A stretch of 64,000 nt of DNA from Thalassotalea agarivorans (GCF_030295955.1 NZ_AP027363.1:682001-746000), one strand, 5' to 3'; shown: positions 55,936-64,000, counted from the stretch's first letter. Numbers and translations: made by a program. Notes: generated by a model not told the origin, from the letters alone.

Positions 55936-56908
55936 GTTGAGTTTAGTTCTCTTTGGTTTTTTACTTGCGCCATTTGCAGCGCTGGCGAACCTAGAGAGTG
56001 ATGAAAACTCGAAAGCTATATATGAAATACATGATCAATCTGTATTAGAAATACTCGATACTACAGCTAATTATGATGTGATCGCGTCAGGATTTGCATG
56101 GGCAGAAGGACCGCTTTGGGTAGCAAAGGGTAATTATTTACTGTTTTCTGATATACCGAATAACAAAGTTTATAAGTTCTCACCCGAACATGGCTTAAGT
56201 GAATATTTATCTAACAGCGGCTATTCAAATGGACTGTTGTTAGATAATCAAGGCAGATTAACATTGCTTCAATCGCGCAGCCGCGTGGTTGCACAAATGA
56301 ATAGCGACATCGATACGCCAAAAGATGAATTTAATGTTGTAGCAAAGTCTTTTCAGGGCAAGCGTTTTAACAGCCCTAATGATGGTGCTTTGCACAAAAA
56401 TGGCAGCATTTACTTTACTGATCCTCCATATGGTTTGCCAAAACAGTTGGACGATCCGAGCAAAGAATTGAGTTTCCAAGGTGTCTACCGCTTGTTACCA
56501 AATGGCGAAATCACCTTACTCGATAGTTCATTAACGTTTCCAAATGGGATTGCTTTGTCTACTAAACAAAATGCGCTGTTTGTCGCAGTGTCAGATAAAA
56601 ATCAGCCTATTTGGTACAGATATGAACTTGACCAACAAGGTGATGTTACCGCAAAGCGCGTACTCTATCGGCCAAGTCAAAATGACGGTGAAATAGGTTC
56701 GCCAGATGGATTGAAAGTGCATAGTACCGGTATTGTATTTGCAACAGGTCCCGGCGGAATCTGGGTGCTGAGCGAACAAGGGAAGCTTCTAGCGCGAATA
56801 AAACTGCCAGGTTTTAATGCCAATTTAGCATTCAATGAAAACGAATCAATGTTGTACATCACAGCTGATAACGAATTAAGGCAGCTCAAACTTAATCAGC
56901 CAAAATAA
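55928..56908 (+). CDS. Periplasmic SMP-30/gluconolactonase-family protein
   Basis: 326 residues, six-bladed beta-propeller. A signal peptide ends near residue 20 (APFAALA), so it acts in the periplasm. The metal ligands of SMP-30 lactonases are all present: Glu in FAWAEGPLWV, Asn in FNSPNDGAL, Asn in FPNGIALS and Asp in GSPDGLKV. It should open a sugar lactone. In this operon the likely substrate is an aldonolactone derived from agar, for instance the lactone form of anhydrogalactonate, but this is inference. The start overlaps the agarase stop by 8 bases, so translation is coupled. Confidence 0.85.
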   Translation: MNRLSLVLFGFLLAPFAALANLESDENSKAIYEIHDQSVLEILDTTANYDVIASGFAWAEGPLWVAKGNYLLFSDIPNNKVYKFSPEHGLSEYLSNSGYSNGLLLDNQGRLTLLQSRSRVVAQMNSDIDTPKDEFNVVAKSFQGKRFNSPNDGALHKNGSIYFTDPPYGLPKQLDDPSKELSFQGVYRLLPNGEITLLDSSLTFPNGIALSTKQNALFVAVSDKNQPIWYRYELDQQGDVTAKRVLYRPSQNDGEIGSPDGLKVHSTGIVFATGPGGIWVLSEQGKLLARIKLPGFNANLAFNENESMLYITADNELRQLKLNQPK

Positions 56909-56971
56909 CTTAGCAACACATCGCTATTTTTTAATTGTTTTAACGCGCTTTCATTTTTTTACCGATGCAAT

Positions 56972-57025
56972 AGTAAACTATATTTCGTTAACCACTTGTT
57001 GATTGTTAACAATTAATAGTTTACT
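56972..57025 (+). promoter_or_regulatory. Control region of the TonB receptor-halogenase-SapC unit
   Basis: Perfect 10-base arms AGTAAACTAT (56972-56981) and ATAGTTTACT (57016-57025) bracket the region. Inside lies TGTTGATTGTTAAC (56997-57010), matching the site ahead of the first agarase in 13 of 14 positions, and the perfect palindrome ATTGTTAACAAT (57002-57013). These suggest one regulator for both agar units, perhaps with a second. The receptor ATG is about 100 bases further on. Confidence 0.55.
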
Positions 57026-57127
57026 GTTTGTTAAGGTTTGTGCAATAAAAATACAATGTCACGTTTATTCACAAACTTTACAACAAGGATTTAACAACAA
57101 CTTTTTGCGTACTAGCATGGGGATAAA

Positions 57128-59890
57128 ATGAAAAATACAAATTTCAAGCTCAACTCCGTGTTACTTGCAATGTTGGTTGCAACTCAAGCAACGGCACAAG
57201 ATGAAAGTGCAGCTGAGTCAAACGACGTTGAAGTCATTCAAGTAACAGGGATCGCAAGTTCATTAACAAAATCAGCAGCGCTGAAACGTGACGGCACGGG
57301 TGTTGTCGATGCGATATCGGCAGAAGACATCGGTAAGTTTCCAGATACAAACCTTGCTGAATCTTTACAACGTATTACCGGTGTATCGATTGACCGTGTC
57401 AACAACGAAGGTAACCAAGTTACTGTTCGTGGTTTTGGGCCAAGCTTCAACTTAGTAACGTTGAACGGCCGTCAAATGCCTAACTCTTCAGCACTTGCTT
57501 CAGCTGGTATTTCTCGTAGCTTCAACTTTAACGAAGTGGGAAGTGAGTCTGTATCTGCTGTTGAAGTATTTAAAACGGGTCGCGCAGATATCAATTCAGG
57601 TGGTATTGGTGCAACAATAAACATCAATACATTGAAGCCGTTTGATTTCGATGGTTTTACCGCATTAGCGAGTGTTAAAGGCGTTGTTGACACTAGCGTG
57701 GAAACGGGCAGTAGCGTTACACCAGAAATTTCTGGCATGGTGAGCGACACGTTTTTAGACGATACGTTCGGCGTATTGTTGTCATTATCACACGCTGTGC
57801 GCGACAGTCATACTGACAGAATTGGTACCTCAGGTAACTGGAGTACAGGTTATCCAGGTCAGGTAGCAATTGATAAATCAGCAATCGATACTTCACTAAA
57901 CCCAGATCAAAATACTTGGGGTGTACCAACCGTTGATCTCGATTCACAAAACACTGAGCGTACCCGTCAAAATGCACAACTTGTGCTTCAATGGGCGCCT
58001 ACTGACAGCTTAGTTGCGTCAGTTGACTACACGTTGTCTCGTTTAGACATAAACAGCAGCATGAATCGTACAAGTTTTTGGTTCGATAATATTGAAACGG
58101 GCACAGCAGACGTTAACGGAACGATTATCAATCCTGCTCGCCAAAATGATGAATTAAATTTCTGGGCGTGGGAATATGCCTATGAAACTGAAAATGATTC
58201 AATTGGCTTAAACCTCGAGTGGCAAGCTACTGATTCATTGAGTTTTACATTCGATGTACATAACTCCACTTCTCATGCTAACCCTGGTGCATTACCTGCG
58301 GAAAGCATCGCAAACTTGAAAAACCCATTTGGTGCAGCTGCGCCAGTGCATATCGCGGCAGATTTTTCAGGTAACATCCCATCGGTATCTTATGATGATT
58401 CAGCTTTACCAGGCGGTGCATTTGATTTAGCTAATATTGAAGGTGATTTGTATCAAGAGCGTGGTTACGAAATCAAAAATACCATCCAACAAGTACAGTT
58501 AGGTGGTACGTGGGAACTAGAAAACGATTTTGGTCTGCAAGCTGTGCACTTTGGTGTATCTAATACCAATTATGATGTAGACACTAAAAATATCTATGGC
58601 GCTAACTTTGGTTTAGGTAATGGTGCTATGGATATCAGCGAACTAGACTTGTCCTTTTCTCCAGGCGCCATCGGTTTTGAACAGCGCTCTAGTTATAGTG
58701 CAGACCAATTCTTAGCATTGGTTCGTGAACAAGGCTTGTTAAATGAGAAGGGCATTTCCACTAACGGTATTGAAGAAGCAACAACTGCCGCTTATGTTTC
58801 TGTAGATTTTGAAACAGAATTGGCAAGCATGATCTTCAAAGCTAATTTAGGTGTTCGTTATGAATCAACCGACGTTACGTCTTACTCAATTGAAAACCCA
58901 GTAGTTGGGTTCAACTGGATTACGCCGCTTGAAATGTCGAAGATTCGCGCCGCTGATTCACAGTCTAGTGAGTTAGAAGGGGATTATACAAATACGCTTC
59001 CTAGCATGAACCTAAGTTTGGAAATTACCGACGACTTGGTCACTAGATTGTCATACAGCACGACAATTTCGCGCAGTAATATTGATGCAATGTTCCCTGC
59101 TACGTCACTTAACAATCACTTTTCCGGTGGTCCGTTTAGAGCGTCGCAAGGTAACCCTAGCTTACTACCATTTGAATCAGACAACCTAGATTTGTCACTT
59201 GAGTACTATTATGGTGAAGGCAGCTATGTATCTGCGGGTTATTACCGTAAGGAAGTGGATAACTTTATTGGGATTGGTGAAGAAGACCGCACAATTAGTG
59301 GTCCAGATGGTGTGCTTACAGACCCTAGCGTAAACCCACGTGGCACATGTCCTGACGGCTCTGTCGCTAATCCAAACCCAGATTGTGTGTCTCAGCCAGG
59401 CGATCCAGCGATTGTTTGGGAAGTTACTACACCAATCAACCAAGACAGTACAACAGTTGATGGTTGGGAGCTAAATGTTCAGCACATGTTTGGTGACTCA
59501 GGTTTCGGTGGTATTGCAAATTACACCATTGCTAATACTGATGATGAGTACAATCCATACAGCTTAACCAATGATTTTGCCGTTACAGGTTTAAGTGATT
59601 CCGCAAACTTAGTCGCGTTTTATGAGAAAGACGCGATCTCTGTTCGTATTGCTTATAACTGGCGTGATGACTTCTTACTATCAGGCGGTGTGTCACCAGT
59701 ATTTACTGAAGCATATTCACAGATAGATATGTCTGCTAGTTATGATATTAACGATGCCTTATCTGTGTTTGTCGATGGTATTAATATCACTAATGAAAGC
59801 ACCAGACGTCATGGCCGCTTTGCAAATCAAATTGTTGATTTCGAAGAATATGGCGCACGTTATAGTGTAGGTGTTAGAGCAAAATTCTAA
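57128..59890 (+). CDS. TonB-dependent receptor of the agar locus
   Basis: 920 residues. A signal peptide ends near residue 23 (ATQATAQ). The TonB box region is VEVIQVTGIASSL, followed by the plug domain with AISAEDIGKFPDTNLAESLQ and VTVRGFGPSFNLVTLNGRQM. This N-terminal block is typical of the sugar-uptake TonB receptors of marine and plant-associated Proteobacteria. A 22-strand barrel follows, with four cysteines in one extracellular loop region (near residues 737-760), and a terminal aromatic residue at the end (VGVRAKF). It probably brings agaro-oligosaccharides across the outer membrane. A strong terminator-like hairpin follows it. Confidence 0.88.
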   Translation: MKNTNFKLNSVLLAMLVATQATAQDESAAESNDVEVIQVTGIASSLTKSAALKRDGTGVVDAISAEDIGKFPDTNLAESLQRITGVSIDRVNNEGNQVTVRGFGPSFNLVTLNGRQMPNSSALASAGISRSFNFNEVGSESVSAVEVFKTGRADINSGGIGATININTLKPFDFDGFTALASVKGVVDTSVETGSSVTPEISGMVSDTFLDDTFGVLLSLSHAVRDSHTDRIGTSGNWSTGYPGQVAIDKSAIDTSLNPDQNTWGVPTVDLDSQNTERTRQNAQLVLQWAPTDSLVASVDYTLSRLDINSSMNRTSFWFDNIETGTADVNGTIINPARQNDELNFWAWEYAYETENDSIGLNLEWQATDSLSFTFDVHNSTSHANPGALPAESIANLKNPFGAAAPVHIAADFSGNIPSVSYDDSALPGGAFDLANIEGDLYQERGYEIKNTIQQVQLGGTWELENDFGLQAVHFGVSNTNYDVDTKNIYGANFGLGNGAMDISELDLSFSPGAIGFEQRSSYSADQFLALVREQGLLNEKGISTNGIEEATTAAYVSVDFETELASMIFKANLGVRYESTDVTSYSIENPVVGFNWITPLEMSKIRAADSQSSELEGDYTNTLPSMNLSLEITDDLVTRLSYSTTISRSNIDAMFPATSLNNHFSGGPFRASQGNPSLLPFESDNLDLSLEYYYGEGSYVSAGYYRKEVDNFIGIGEEDRTISGPDGVLTDPSVNPRGTCPDGSVANPNPDCVSQPGDPAIVWEVTTPINQDSTTVDGWELNVQHMFGDSGFGGIANYTIANTDDEYNPYSLTNDFAVTGLSDSANLVAFYEKDAISVRIAYNWRDDFLLSGGVSPVFTEAYSQIDMSASYDINDALSVFVDGINITNESTRRHGRFANQIVDFEEYGARYSVGVRAKF

Positions 59891-59909
59891 TTCATCATTG
59901 CAAAGTACG

Positions 59910-59942
59910 TGGGAGCTAGGAAACTAGCTCCCATATTTTTTA
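59910..59942 (+). terminator. Hairpin terminator or attenuator between TonB receptor and halogenase genes
   Basis: TGGGAGCTAG (59910-59919) and CTAGCTCCCA (59924-59933) form a perfect 10-base stem capped by GAAA and are followed by a T-rich tail. The halogenase gene starts only 21 bases later, so partial read-through would give the receptor a much higher dose than the next two genes. Confidence 0.8.
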
Positions 59943-59963
59943 GCGTATTTAGTGGAAGGCTTC

Positions 59964-61514
59964 ATGACAAATATTTCACACATTGTCATCGTTGGTGGTG
60001 GTTCTGCCGGCTGGCTGAGTGCAGGTATTATTGCCGCTAAACTCAAGCAATCTGTAGCATCAGGCTTTACAGTAACGCTGATTGAATCCAATACAATTGC
60101 TTCAGTGGGGGTTGGAGAAGGCACCTGGCCAACCATGCGAAGTACACTAAAAAATATGGGAATAAGCGAAACGGAATTTATCAAACAGTGCGATGTTTCT
60201 TTTAAACAAGGCGCAAAATTTGCTCGTTGGAGAACAGGTAAACAAGACGACTATTACTATCATCCGTTGGTGCTACCTCAGGGGTTTGAACAACTAGATT
60301 TGGTGCCCCATTGGCAAGCAAGTGACTCGCCATTGTCTTTTTCTGAAATGGTGTGCCCACAAGAAAGTCTTTGTGAACAGGGGCTAGCGCCTAAACTCAT
60401 TACAACACCAGAATATAGAGCTGTAGCAAATTATGCGTATCACATGGACGCAGGTAAATTTGCCACTTTTTTACAACAACATTGCGTTGAAAATTTAGAT
60501 GTTCATCATATTGTTGATGACGTTGTCGGTGTTAACAAAACAGATAGCGGTGATATTTCTTCTTTGGCTACGGCTAAACACGGACAAATAAAGGGTGATT
60601 TATTCATTGATTGCACCGGTTTTAAAGCTTTGCTTATCGGCGAGCATTTGAATGTGCCGTTTGTTTCGTGCAACGAAACGCTTTTTGTTGATCAAGCTTT
60701 GGCTATCCAAGTGCCTTATCAGCAGGAAAATAGTGCGATAGCTTCTCATACTATCTCTACGGCACAATCAGCTGGCTGGATTTGGGATATAGGTTTGCCT
60801 ACTCGTCGCGGCGTAGGTCATGTTTATTCAAGCCGACATGTCGGTGAAGATCATGCGTATCAACAGTTGATGCAGTACCTGTCAGGGCAGGTGGATAAGC
60901 CTGAGTCACTTGATGTTAAGAAGATTCCTATTGAAGCGGGTCACCGCGCACAATTTTGGAAGAACAACTGTGTTGCGATTGGCCTTTCTGCGGGCTTTTT
61001 GGAGCCACTTGAAGCCTCAGCTTTATTGTTAATCGAAATCTCAGCGCAAATGGTAGTAGATCAATTGCCTACCAATAGGCAAGTCATGGACATTGTTGCC
61101 AAACGGTACAATGAAACTTTTACCTATCGTTGGGCTAGGATTATTGATTTCTTGAAGTTACATTATTGTTTAAGTGAGCGCACAGATAACCCTTTCTGGA
61201 TAGAACATAGGGATCCTTCTACCATGTCAGAACGCTTACAAGAGCAACTCATGCTTTGGAAGCACCAATTTCCTTCTGATGCTGATTTTGAATCGGCACT
61301 AGAGATCTTCCCAGCAGCAAGTTATCAATATGTTTTATATGGCATGGGCTTTCGTACGCATCAGAATCCGCTTGGGCGCTCGCAGCAAAGTATTGATCGC
61401 GCACAAATGGCGTTTAAGAAAAATATTGCGGAAACACAGCAGATGTCTAACGTATTGCAGAGCAATCGTGATTTACTAGAAAAAATTTATAAATATGGTT
61501 TACAAACCATATAG
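59964..61514 (+). CDS. Flavin-dependent tryptophan-halogenase-family protein
   Basis: 516 residues from the ATG at 59964, with GGAAGG four bases upstream; a GTG at 59952 is less likely. It has an FAD-binding GxGxxG in IVIVGGGSAGWLSAGIIAAK, the FKQGAKFARW segment holding the halogenase lysine, and the conserved SAGFLEPLEASALLLIE. The WxWxIP signature appears as AGWIWDIGLPTRRG, with Gly for Pro. Proteins of this clade are repeatedly found beside TonB receptors and SapC in carbohydrate loci of marine bacteria; their substrate is not known, and tryptophan chlorination should not be assumed. No flavin reductase gene is next to it. Confidence 0.82.
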   Translation: MTNISHIVIVGGGSAGWLSAGIIAAKLKQSVASGFTVTLIESNTIASVGVGEGTWPTMRSTLKNMGISETEFIKQCDVSFKQGAKFARWRTGKQDDYYYHPLVLPQGFEQLDLVPHWQASDSPLSFSEMVCPQESLCEQGLAPKLITTPEYRAVANYAYHMDAGKFATFLQQHCVENLDVHHIVDDVVGVNKTDSGDISSLATAKHGQIKGDLFIDCTGFKALLIGEHLNVPFVSCNETLFVDQALAIQVPYQQENSAIASHTISTAQSAGWIWDIGLPTRRGVGHVYSSRHVGEDHAYQQLMQYLSGQVDKPESLDVKKIPIEAGHRAQFWKNNCVAIGLSAGFLEPLEASALLLIEISAQMVVDQLPTNRQVMDIVAKRYNETFTYRWARIIDFLKLHYCLSERTDNPFWIEHRDPSTMSERLQEQLMLWKHQFPSDADFESALEIFPAASYQYVLYGMGFRTHQNPLGRSQQSIDRAQMAFKKNIAETQQMSNVLQSNRDLLEKIYKYGLQTI

Positions 61515-61532
61515 CAAGCATAGGAGTATTCA

Positions 61533-62273
61533 ATGACCAGCTTTGTACCTTTAGATAAAAATGTACACGCTAAAACACGTGTCCTTACTGGTCGCGGTGA
61601 ACAATTTGGCGAAAACAAACATTTGGTACCTATCATTGCAGATGAAGTAAACAACCTAGCGCTAGAGTATCCCATTTGTTTTATCAAAAATAACGCGACT
61701 GGCCAATTTGGTTTACAAGTAATGTTGGGTTTTGAACCCGAGGAGAACCTGTTTCTTGAAGGGGAAAACTGGCAGGCAACTTATATTCCACTGCATTTGT
61801 TGCGACAACCCTTTATGGTGGCAGTAAACGCTGAAGAGGGCACATTGCCTTCTGCAGACAATACCGTGATCACCATTAATATGGAAAGTACCAGAGTTCA
61901 GCAAGAACAAGGGGAAGCACTATTTGATGAGCAGGGCAATGCGTCGCCATTTTTAGACAACATTAATCACATGCTGTCAAACCTAGTCAATGGTATGGTG
62001 CGCACAGATAAGTTCATTGAAACCTTGTTAGCTCACCAACTTATTGAAGAAGTTCATGTCAATGTAACGTTTGAGGGTGAACAGCCTAAGCGCTTTGAAG
62101 GAATCTATACTGTAAGCGAGAAAACCCTTACTGAGCTAGATGCAAAAACATTGCAGCAATTGAACAGTAAAGGGTACTTGCAAGCATGTTATGTCATTTT
62201 AGCGTCAATGGGCAATATGCAAAAATTGATCGCTAAAAAACGTCAGCGTACAGCTAATTCGTTAACTCGCTAA
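61533..62273 (+). CDS. SapC-family protein
   Basis: 246 residues, SapC family (Pfam PF07277). Landmarks are FVPLDKNVHAKTRVLTG, FALEYPICFIKNN-like (here LALEYPICFIKN) and GQFGLQVMLGFEPEENLF. There is no signal peptide. The family name comes from a Campylobacter surface-layer gene cluster, but the function in sugar loci is unknown. It lies 18 bases after the halogenase-like gene and should be co-translated with it. The last 20 bases overlap the 3' end of the convergent lipoprotein gene. Confidence 0.87.
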   Translation: MTSFVPLDKNVHAKTRVLTGRGEQFGENKHLVPIIADEVNNLALEYPICFIKNNATGQFGLQVMLGFEPEENLFLEGENWQATYIPLHLLRQPFMVAVNAEEGTLPSADNTVITINMESTRVQQEQGEALFDEQGNASPFLDNINHMLSNLVNGMVRTDKFIETLLAHQLIEEVHVNVTFEGEQPKRFEGIYTVSEKTLTELDAKTLQQLNSKGYLQACYVILASMGNMQKLIAKKRQRTANSLTR

Positions 62274-62520
62274 CAAGTTCACCAAACCATACAGCAAAAG
62301 CAAAACTTCGTTCTTGCTTTTGCTCTTTTCTGCGCGCCTTAGCATGTAGTTCCATACAGCGTTTAAATATGGCATCAGAACCATCTTTTAAGGGTTCGCT
62401 GTTTTCACCATAAGCGGTTTTGTTGCAATGTTCTACATCGTCGCTGTGGTGAGCAGTAGAGGAGCAACCAAAAATTGCACTAACAAAGATGATAGACGTT
62501 ATATATCGTTTTATTGTCAT
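62254..62520 (-). CDS. Small lipoprotein of unknown function
   Basis: 88 residues. A lipoprotein signal ends at SAIFGC then SST, so it is probably attached to the outer membrane. Two further cysteines (VEHCNKTAYG and KRCMELHAKA) could form a disulfide, and a basic stretch (KARRKEQKQER) comes before a Trp-containing hydrophobic tail. I do not recognise the family. Its end overlaps SapC on the other strand; its start is 25 bases from the plsY stop, so it may be co-transcribed with plsY. Confidence 0.65.
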   Translation of the reverse strand: MTIKRYITSIIFVSAIFGCSSTAHHSDDVEHCNKTAYGENSEPLKDGSDAIFKRCMELHAKARRKEQKQERSFAFAVWFGELVSELTN

Positions 62521-62545
62521 TGTATTCCTTTACGTTTTGGGGAGC

Positions 62546-63154
62546 TTAGTCTTTCTCTTGTTTTTCGCCAAGGGTCAGCTTACTTTCGGTGCCTTTTATT
62601 AGTCTTACAATATTGTCTTTGTGACGAAAAATAATTAAACCAGCTAGCATCAATACGGGATAGACATATTCGGGTTTAAGCAAGTACGTATACAAGGGGG
62701 CTAACGATACAGTCACGATTGCCGCTAAGCTAGAATATCGGGTACTTTTTGCGACTAAAAACCAGGTAATGATTAGTAAAAAGGCAAGATCCCAACCGAT
62801 AGATAACAGCGCGCCAAAAGCAGTTGCTACCGCCTTTCCTCCTTGAAAGTGGAAAAACAACGGGTACATGTGCCCCATGCAAGCGGCTATGGCAACAAAG
62901 CCTAATTGAATTGGTTCTAACCCAAGTAAAAAGCCGCCATAAACGGGAATCGTCCCTTTTAATATATCGAAAAACAATACTGCAGCTGCCGTGGCTTTAT
63001 TGCTAATTCGCAATACGTTTGTAGCGCCAGGGTTATTTGAGCCTTCAGTGCGAGGATCTGGTAAGTTGAGCATGCGACAGATCAAAATTGCGCTCGATAT
63101 CGACCCTACGATATAAGCAGCAGCAATGATTAATATTGTCAGCATCAACAACAT
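62546..63154 (-). CDS. plsY: Acyl-phosphate:glycerol-3-phosphate acyltransferase
   Basis: 202 residues from the ATG at 63154, with GAGGA ten bases upstream; a longer start at 63184 is not supported. Five membrane helices. The conserved loops are visible: [20 protein letters not shown] (glycerol-3-phosphate binding) and [14 protein letters not shown]. It makes lysophosphatidic acid from acyl-phosphate in the inner membrane, the step before PlsC, whose gene is at 7504. It is divergent from folB, the same arrangement as in E. coli. Confidence 0.94.
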   Translation of the reverse strand: MLLMLTILIIAAAYIVGSISSAILICRMLNLPDPRTEGSNNPGATNVLRISNKATAAAVLFFDILKGTIPVYGGFLLGLEPIQLGFVAIAACMGHMYPLFFHFQGGKAVATAFGALLSIGWDLAFLLIITWFLVAKSTRYSSLAAIVTVSLAPLYTYLLKPEYVYPVLMLAGLIIFRHKDNIVRLIKGTESKLTLGEKQEKD

Positions 63155-63323
63155 GTAACAGAGTTCCTCTTCAAGATTGCACAATATAGCGTCAATAGTG
63201 CCACTTAGACACTAGTTTTTCCACCGTAGCGCAGGTAAACTTTGGCACTATTACAAAATAAGGGGCATAGTCTACGTTGTTTTCAACAAAAAGTGCTCCG
63301 ATGATCGCCACGACGAGGTGTGT

Positions 63324-63680
63324 ATGGACAAAGTGTTTATACAAGGCTTAAGCATTCAAACAACTATCGGCTTTTATGCTTGGGAAAAAGAGATCAAACA
63401 AACACTTATTATTGATTTGGAAATGGGCTGGAATACACAATTAGCTGCTGAAAATGATGAGTTAAATAAGACCTTAGATTACGCAGATATTTCAGAAACG
63501 ATCGCTACATTTGCCAATAATAATCCGGTTGATTTATTGGAAACTTTAGCAGAGCGCCTGGCAAATTACTTGATGGCAGAGTATCAAATCCCTTGGCTTA
63601 AATTACGTATTGCTAAACCTACCGCGGTTCATAACGCGCATGCTGTAGGCGTTGAAATCGAGCGTGGTAAAACCTTCTAA
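63324..63680 (+). CDS. folB: Dihydroneopterin aldolase
   Basis: 118 residues from the ATG at 63324, with GAGG five bases upstream; a GTG at 63318 is possible. It converts dihydroneopterin to hydroxymethyl-dihydropterin in folate synthesis. Family blocks: IGFYAWEKEIKQTLIID, NKTLDYADIS, the substrate-binding Glu in LLETLAERLA, and RIAKPTAVHNAHAVGVEIER with the catalytic Lys. Its stop shares one base with the folK start (TAATG), so the two are coupled. Confidence 0.95.
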   Translation: MDKVFIQGLSIQTTIGFYAWEKEIKQTLIIDLEMGWNTQLAAENDELNKTLDYADISETIATFANNNPVDLLETLAERLANYLMAEYQIPWLKLRIAKPTAVHNAHAVGVEIERGKTF

Positions 63681-64000
63681 TGGCAATAATTTATATCTCG
63701 CTCGGCACTAATATTGACCGTGACCATTATCTCGAACAGGGGTTATTGGGTTTAGAGCAAGCGTTTGGCCAACTAACGCTGTCATCCTTGTTTGAAAGTG
63801 CTTCTGTCGGTTTTAATGGTAGTGATTTTTACAACATGGTGATTGCCGCAGAAACCGAGTTACCGATAGCGCAAGTGGTGACCACATTAAAAGACATCGA
63901 ACGAGCAAATGGCAGAAAACCGAGCGCTAAAAAGTTTAGTTCACGCACATTGGATCTCGATTTGTTGTTGTATGACGACGTTGTTACAGAGCAGCCCATT
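63680..64000 (+). CDS. folK: Hydroxymethyl-dihydropterin pyrophosphokinase, N-terminal part (3' end outside window)
   Basis: The ATG at 63680 opens a frame that runs to the window end, 107 codons. MAIIYISLGTNIDRDHYLEQ, VGFNGSDFYNMV (substrate pocket) and the RTLDLDLLLYDDVV motif, whose two Asp residues bind Mg-ATP, identify FolK. The missing C-terminus should be about 50-60 residues. It attaches pyrophosphate to the product of FolB. Confidence 0.92.
   Translation, partial: MAIIYISLGTNIDRDHYLEQGLLGLEQAFGQLTLSSLFESASVGFNGSDFYNMVIAAETELPIAQVVTTLKDIERANGRKPSAKKFSSRTLDLDLLLYDDVVTEQPI

Noticed and set aside
59964-62273. A halogenated natural-product cluster
   Set aside because: No NRPS, PKS or flavin reductase genes are nearby; the halogenase-like gene belongs with the TonB receptor and SapC of the sugar locus.

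Overview
The window looks like chromosomal DNA of a marine, agar-degrading gammaproteobacterium of the Alteromonadales. The housekeeping blocks (sspAB, nadC/ampDE, pdhR-aceEF-lpd, gltBD, arcA with a free-standing Hpt protein, plsY/folB/folK, FabY-type fatty-acid initiation) have the gene content usual for that order. The 48.7-62.3 kb segment is a polysaccharide-utilisation locus built around two GH50 beta-agarases. I could not name the species from sequence alone. I saw no rRNA, tRNA, CRISPR array, prophage or insertion sequence.

Layout. 0-8.6 kb: end of sspA, sspB, a small membrane-anchored unknown, nadC coupled to a retropepsin-like protease, divergent ampDE, an LpxR-type lipid A deacylase coupled to an alpha/beta hydrolase, an aldo/keto reductase, plsC and rraB. 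8.6-12.5 kb (minus strand): a membrane protein, a TRIC-type channel, a rhodanese, mtnN and a tandem pair of type IV pilin-like genes. 12.6-20 kb (minus): lpd, aceF (three lipoyl domains), aceE and pdhR, preceded by three PdhR-type operators and a long structured intergenic region. 20.4-26.4 kb: dimeric dUTPase, then a four-gene minus-strand operon (MMPL/RND exporter, LolA-like periplasmic protein, outer-membrane barrel, DUF2892) opposite an ArsR-type regulator that carries the cysteine pair of persulfide sensors; repeated operators lie between them. 26.4-31.3 kb: a KAS III-like enzyme, a GlxA-type regulator, FabY and a small membrane protein. 31.4-41.5 kb: gltD, gltB, folE2, hptA, arcA, rsmC. 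41.6-48.6 kb: an aspartoacylase-family hydrolase, two M16-peptidase-like proteins that both lack the zinc motif, a small CxxC protein behind a Zur-like box, and a TonB receptor with His/Glu/Asp-rich segments, probably for zinc.

48.7-62.3 kb is the agar locus: lipoprotein GH50 agarase, 3,6-anhydro-L-galactonate cycloisomerase, ACS-family MFS transporter, second lipoprotein GH50 agarase and a periplasmic SMP-30 lactonase form one tightly packed operon. A second unit follows with a TonB receptor, a flavin-dependent halogenase-like protein and a SapC-family protein. A 14-base motif (13 of 14 identical) occurs ahead of both units. The inferred flow is: oligosaccharide uptake through the TonB receptor, exo-type cleavage by periplasm-facing GH50 lipoproteins, sugar or sugar-acid import by the MFS protein, and cycloisomerisation of anhydrogalactonate toward central metabolism. 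The GH117 hydrolase and the anhydrogalactose dehydrogenase needed to complete the route are not in this window.

The window closes with a small lipoprotein, plsY, folB and the first 107 codons of folK. The most interesting candidates for under-described biology are the Cys-pair ArsR/MMPL export operon, the halogenase-SapC pair attached to the agar TonB receptor, and the double inactive M16 pair beside the zinc-type receptor.
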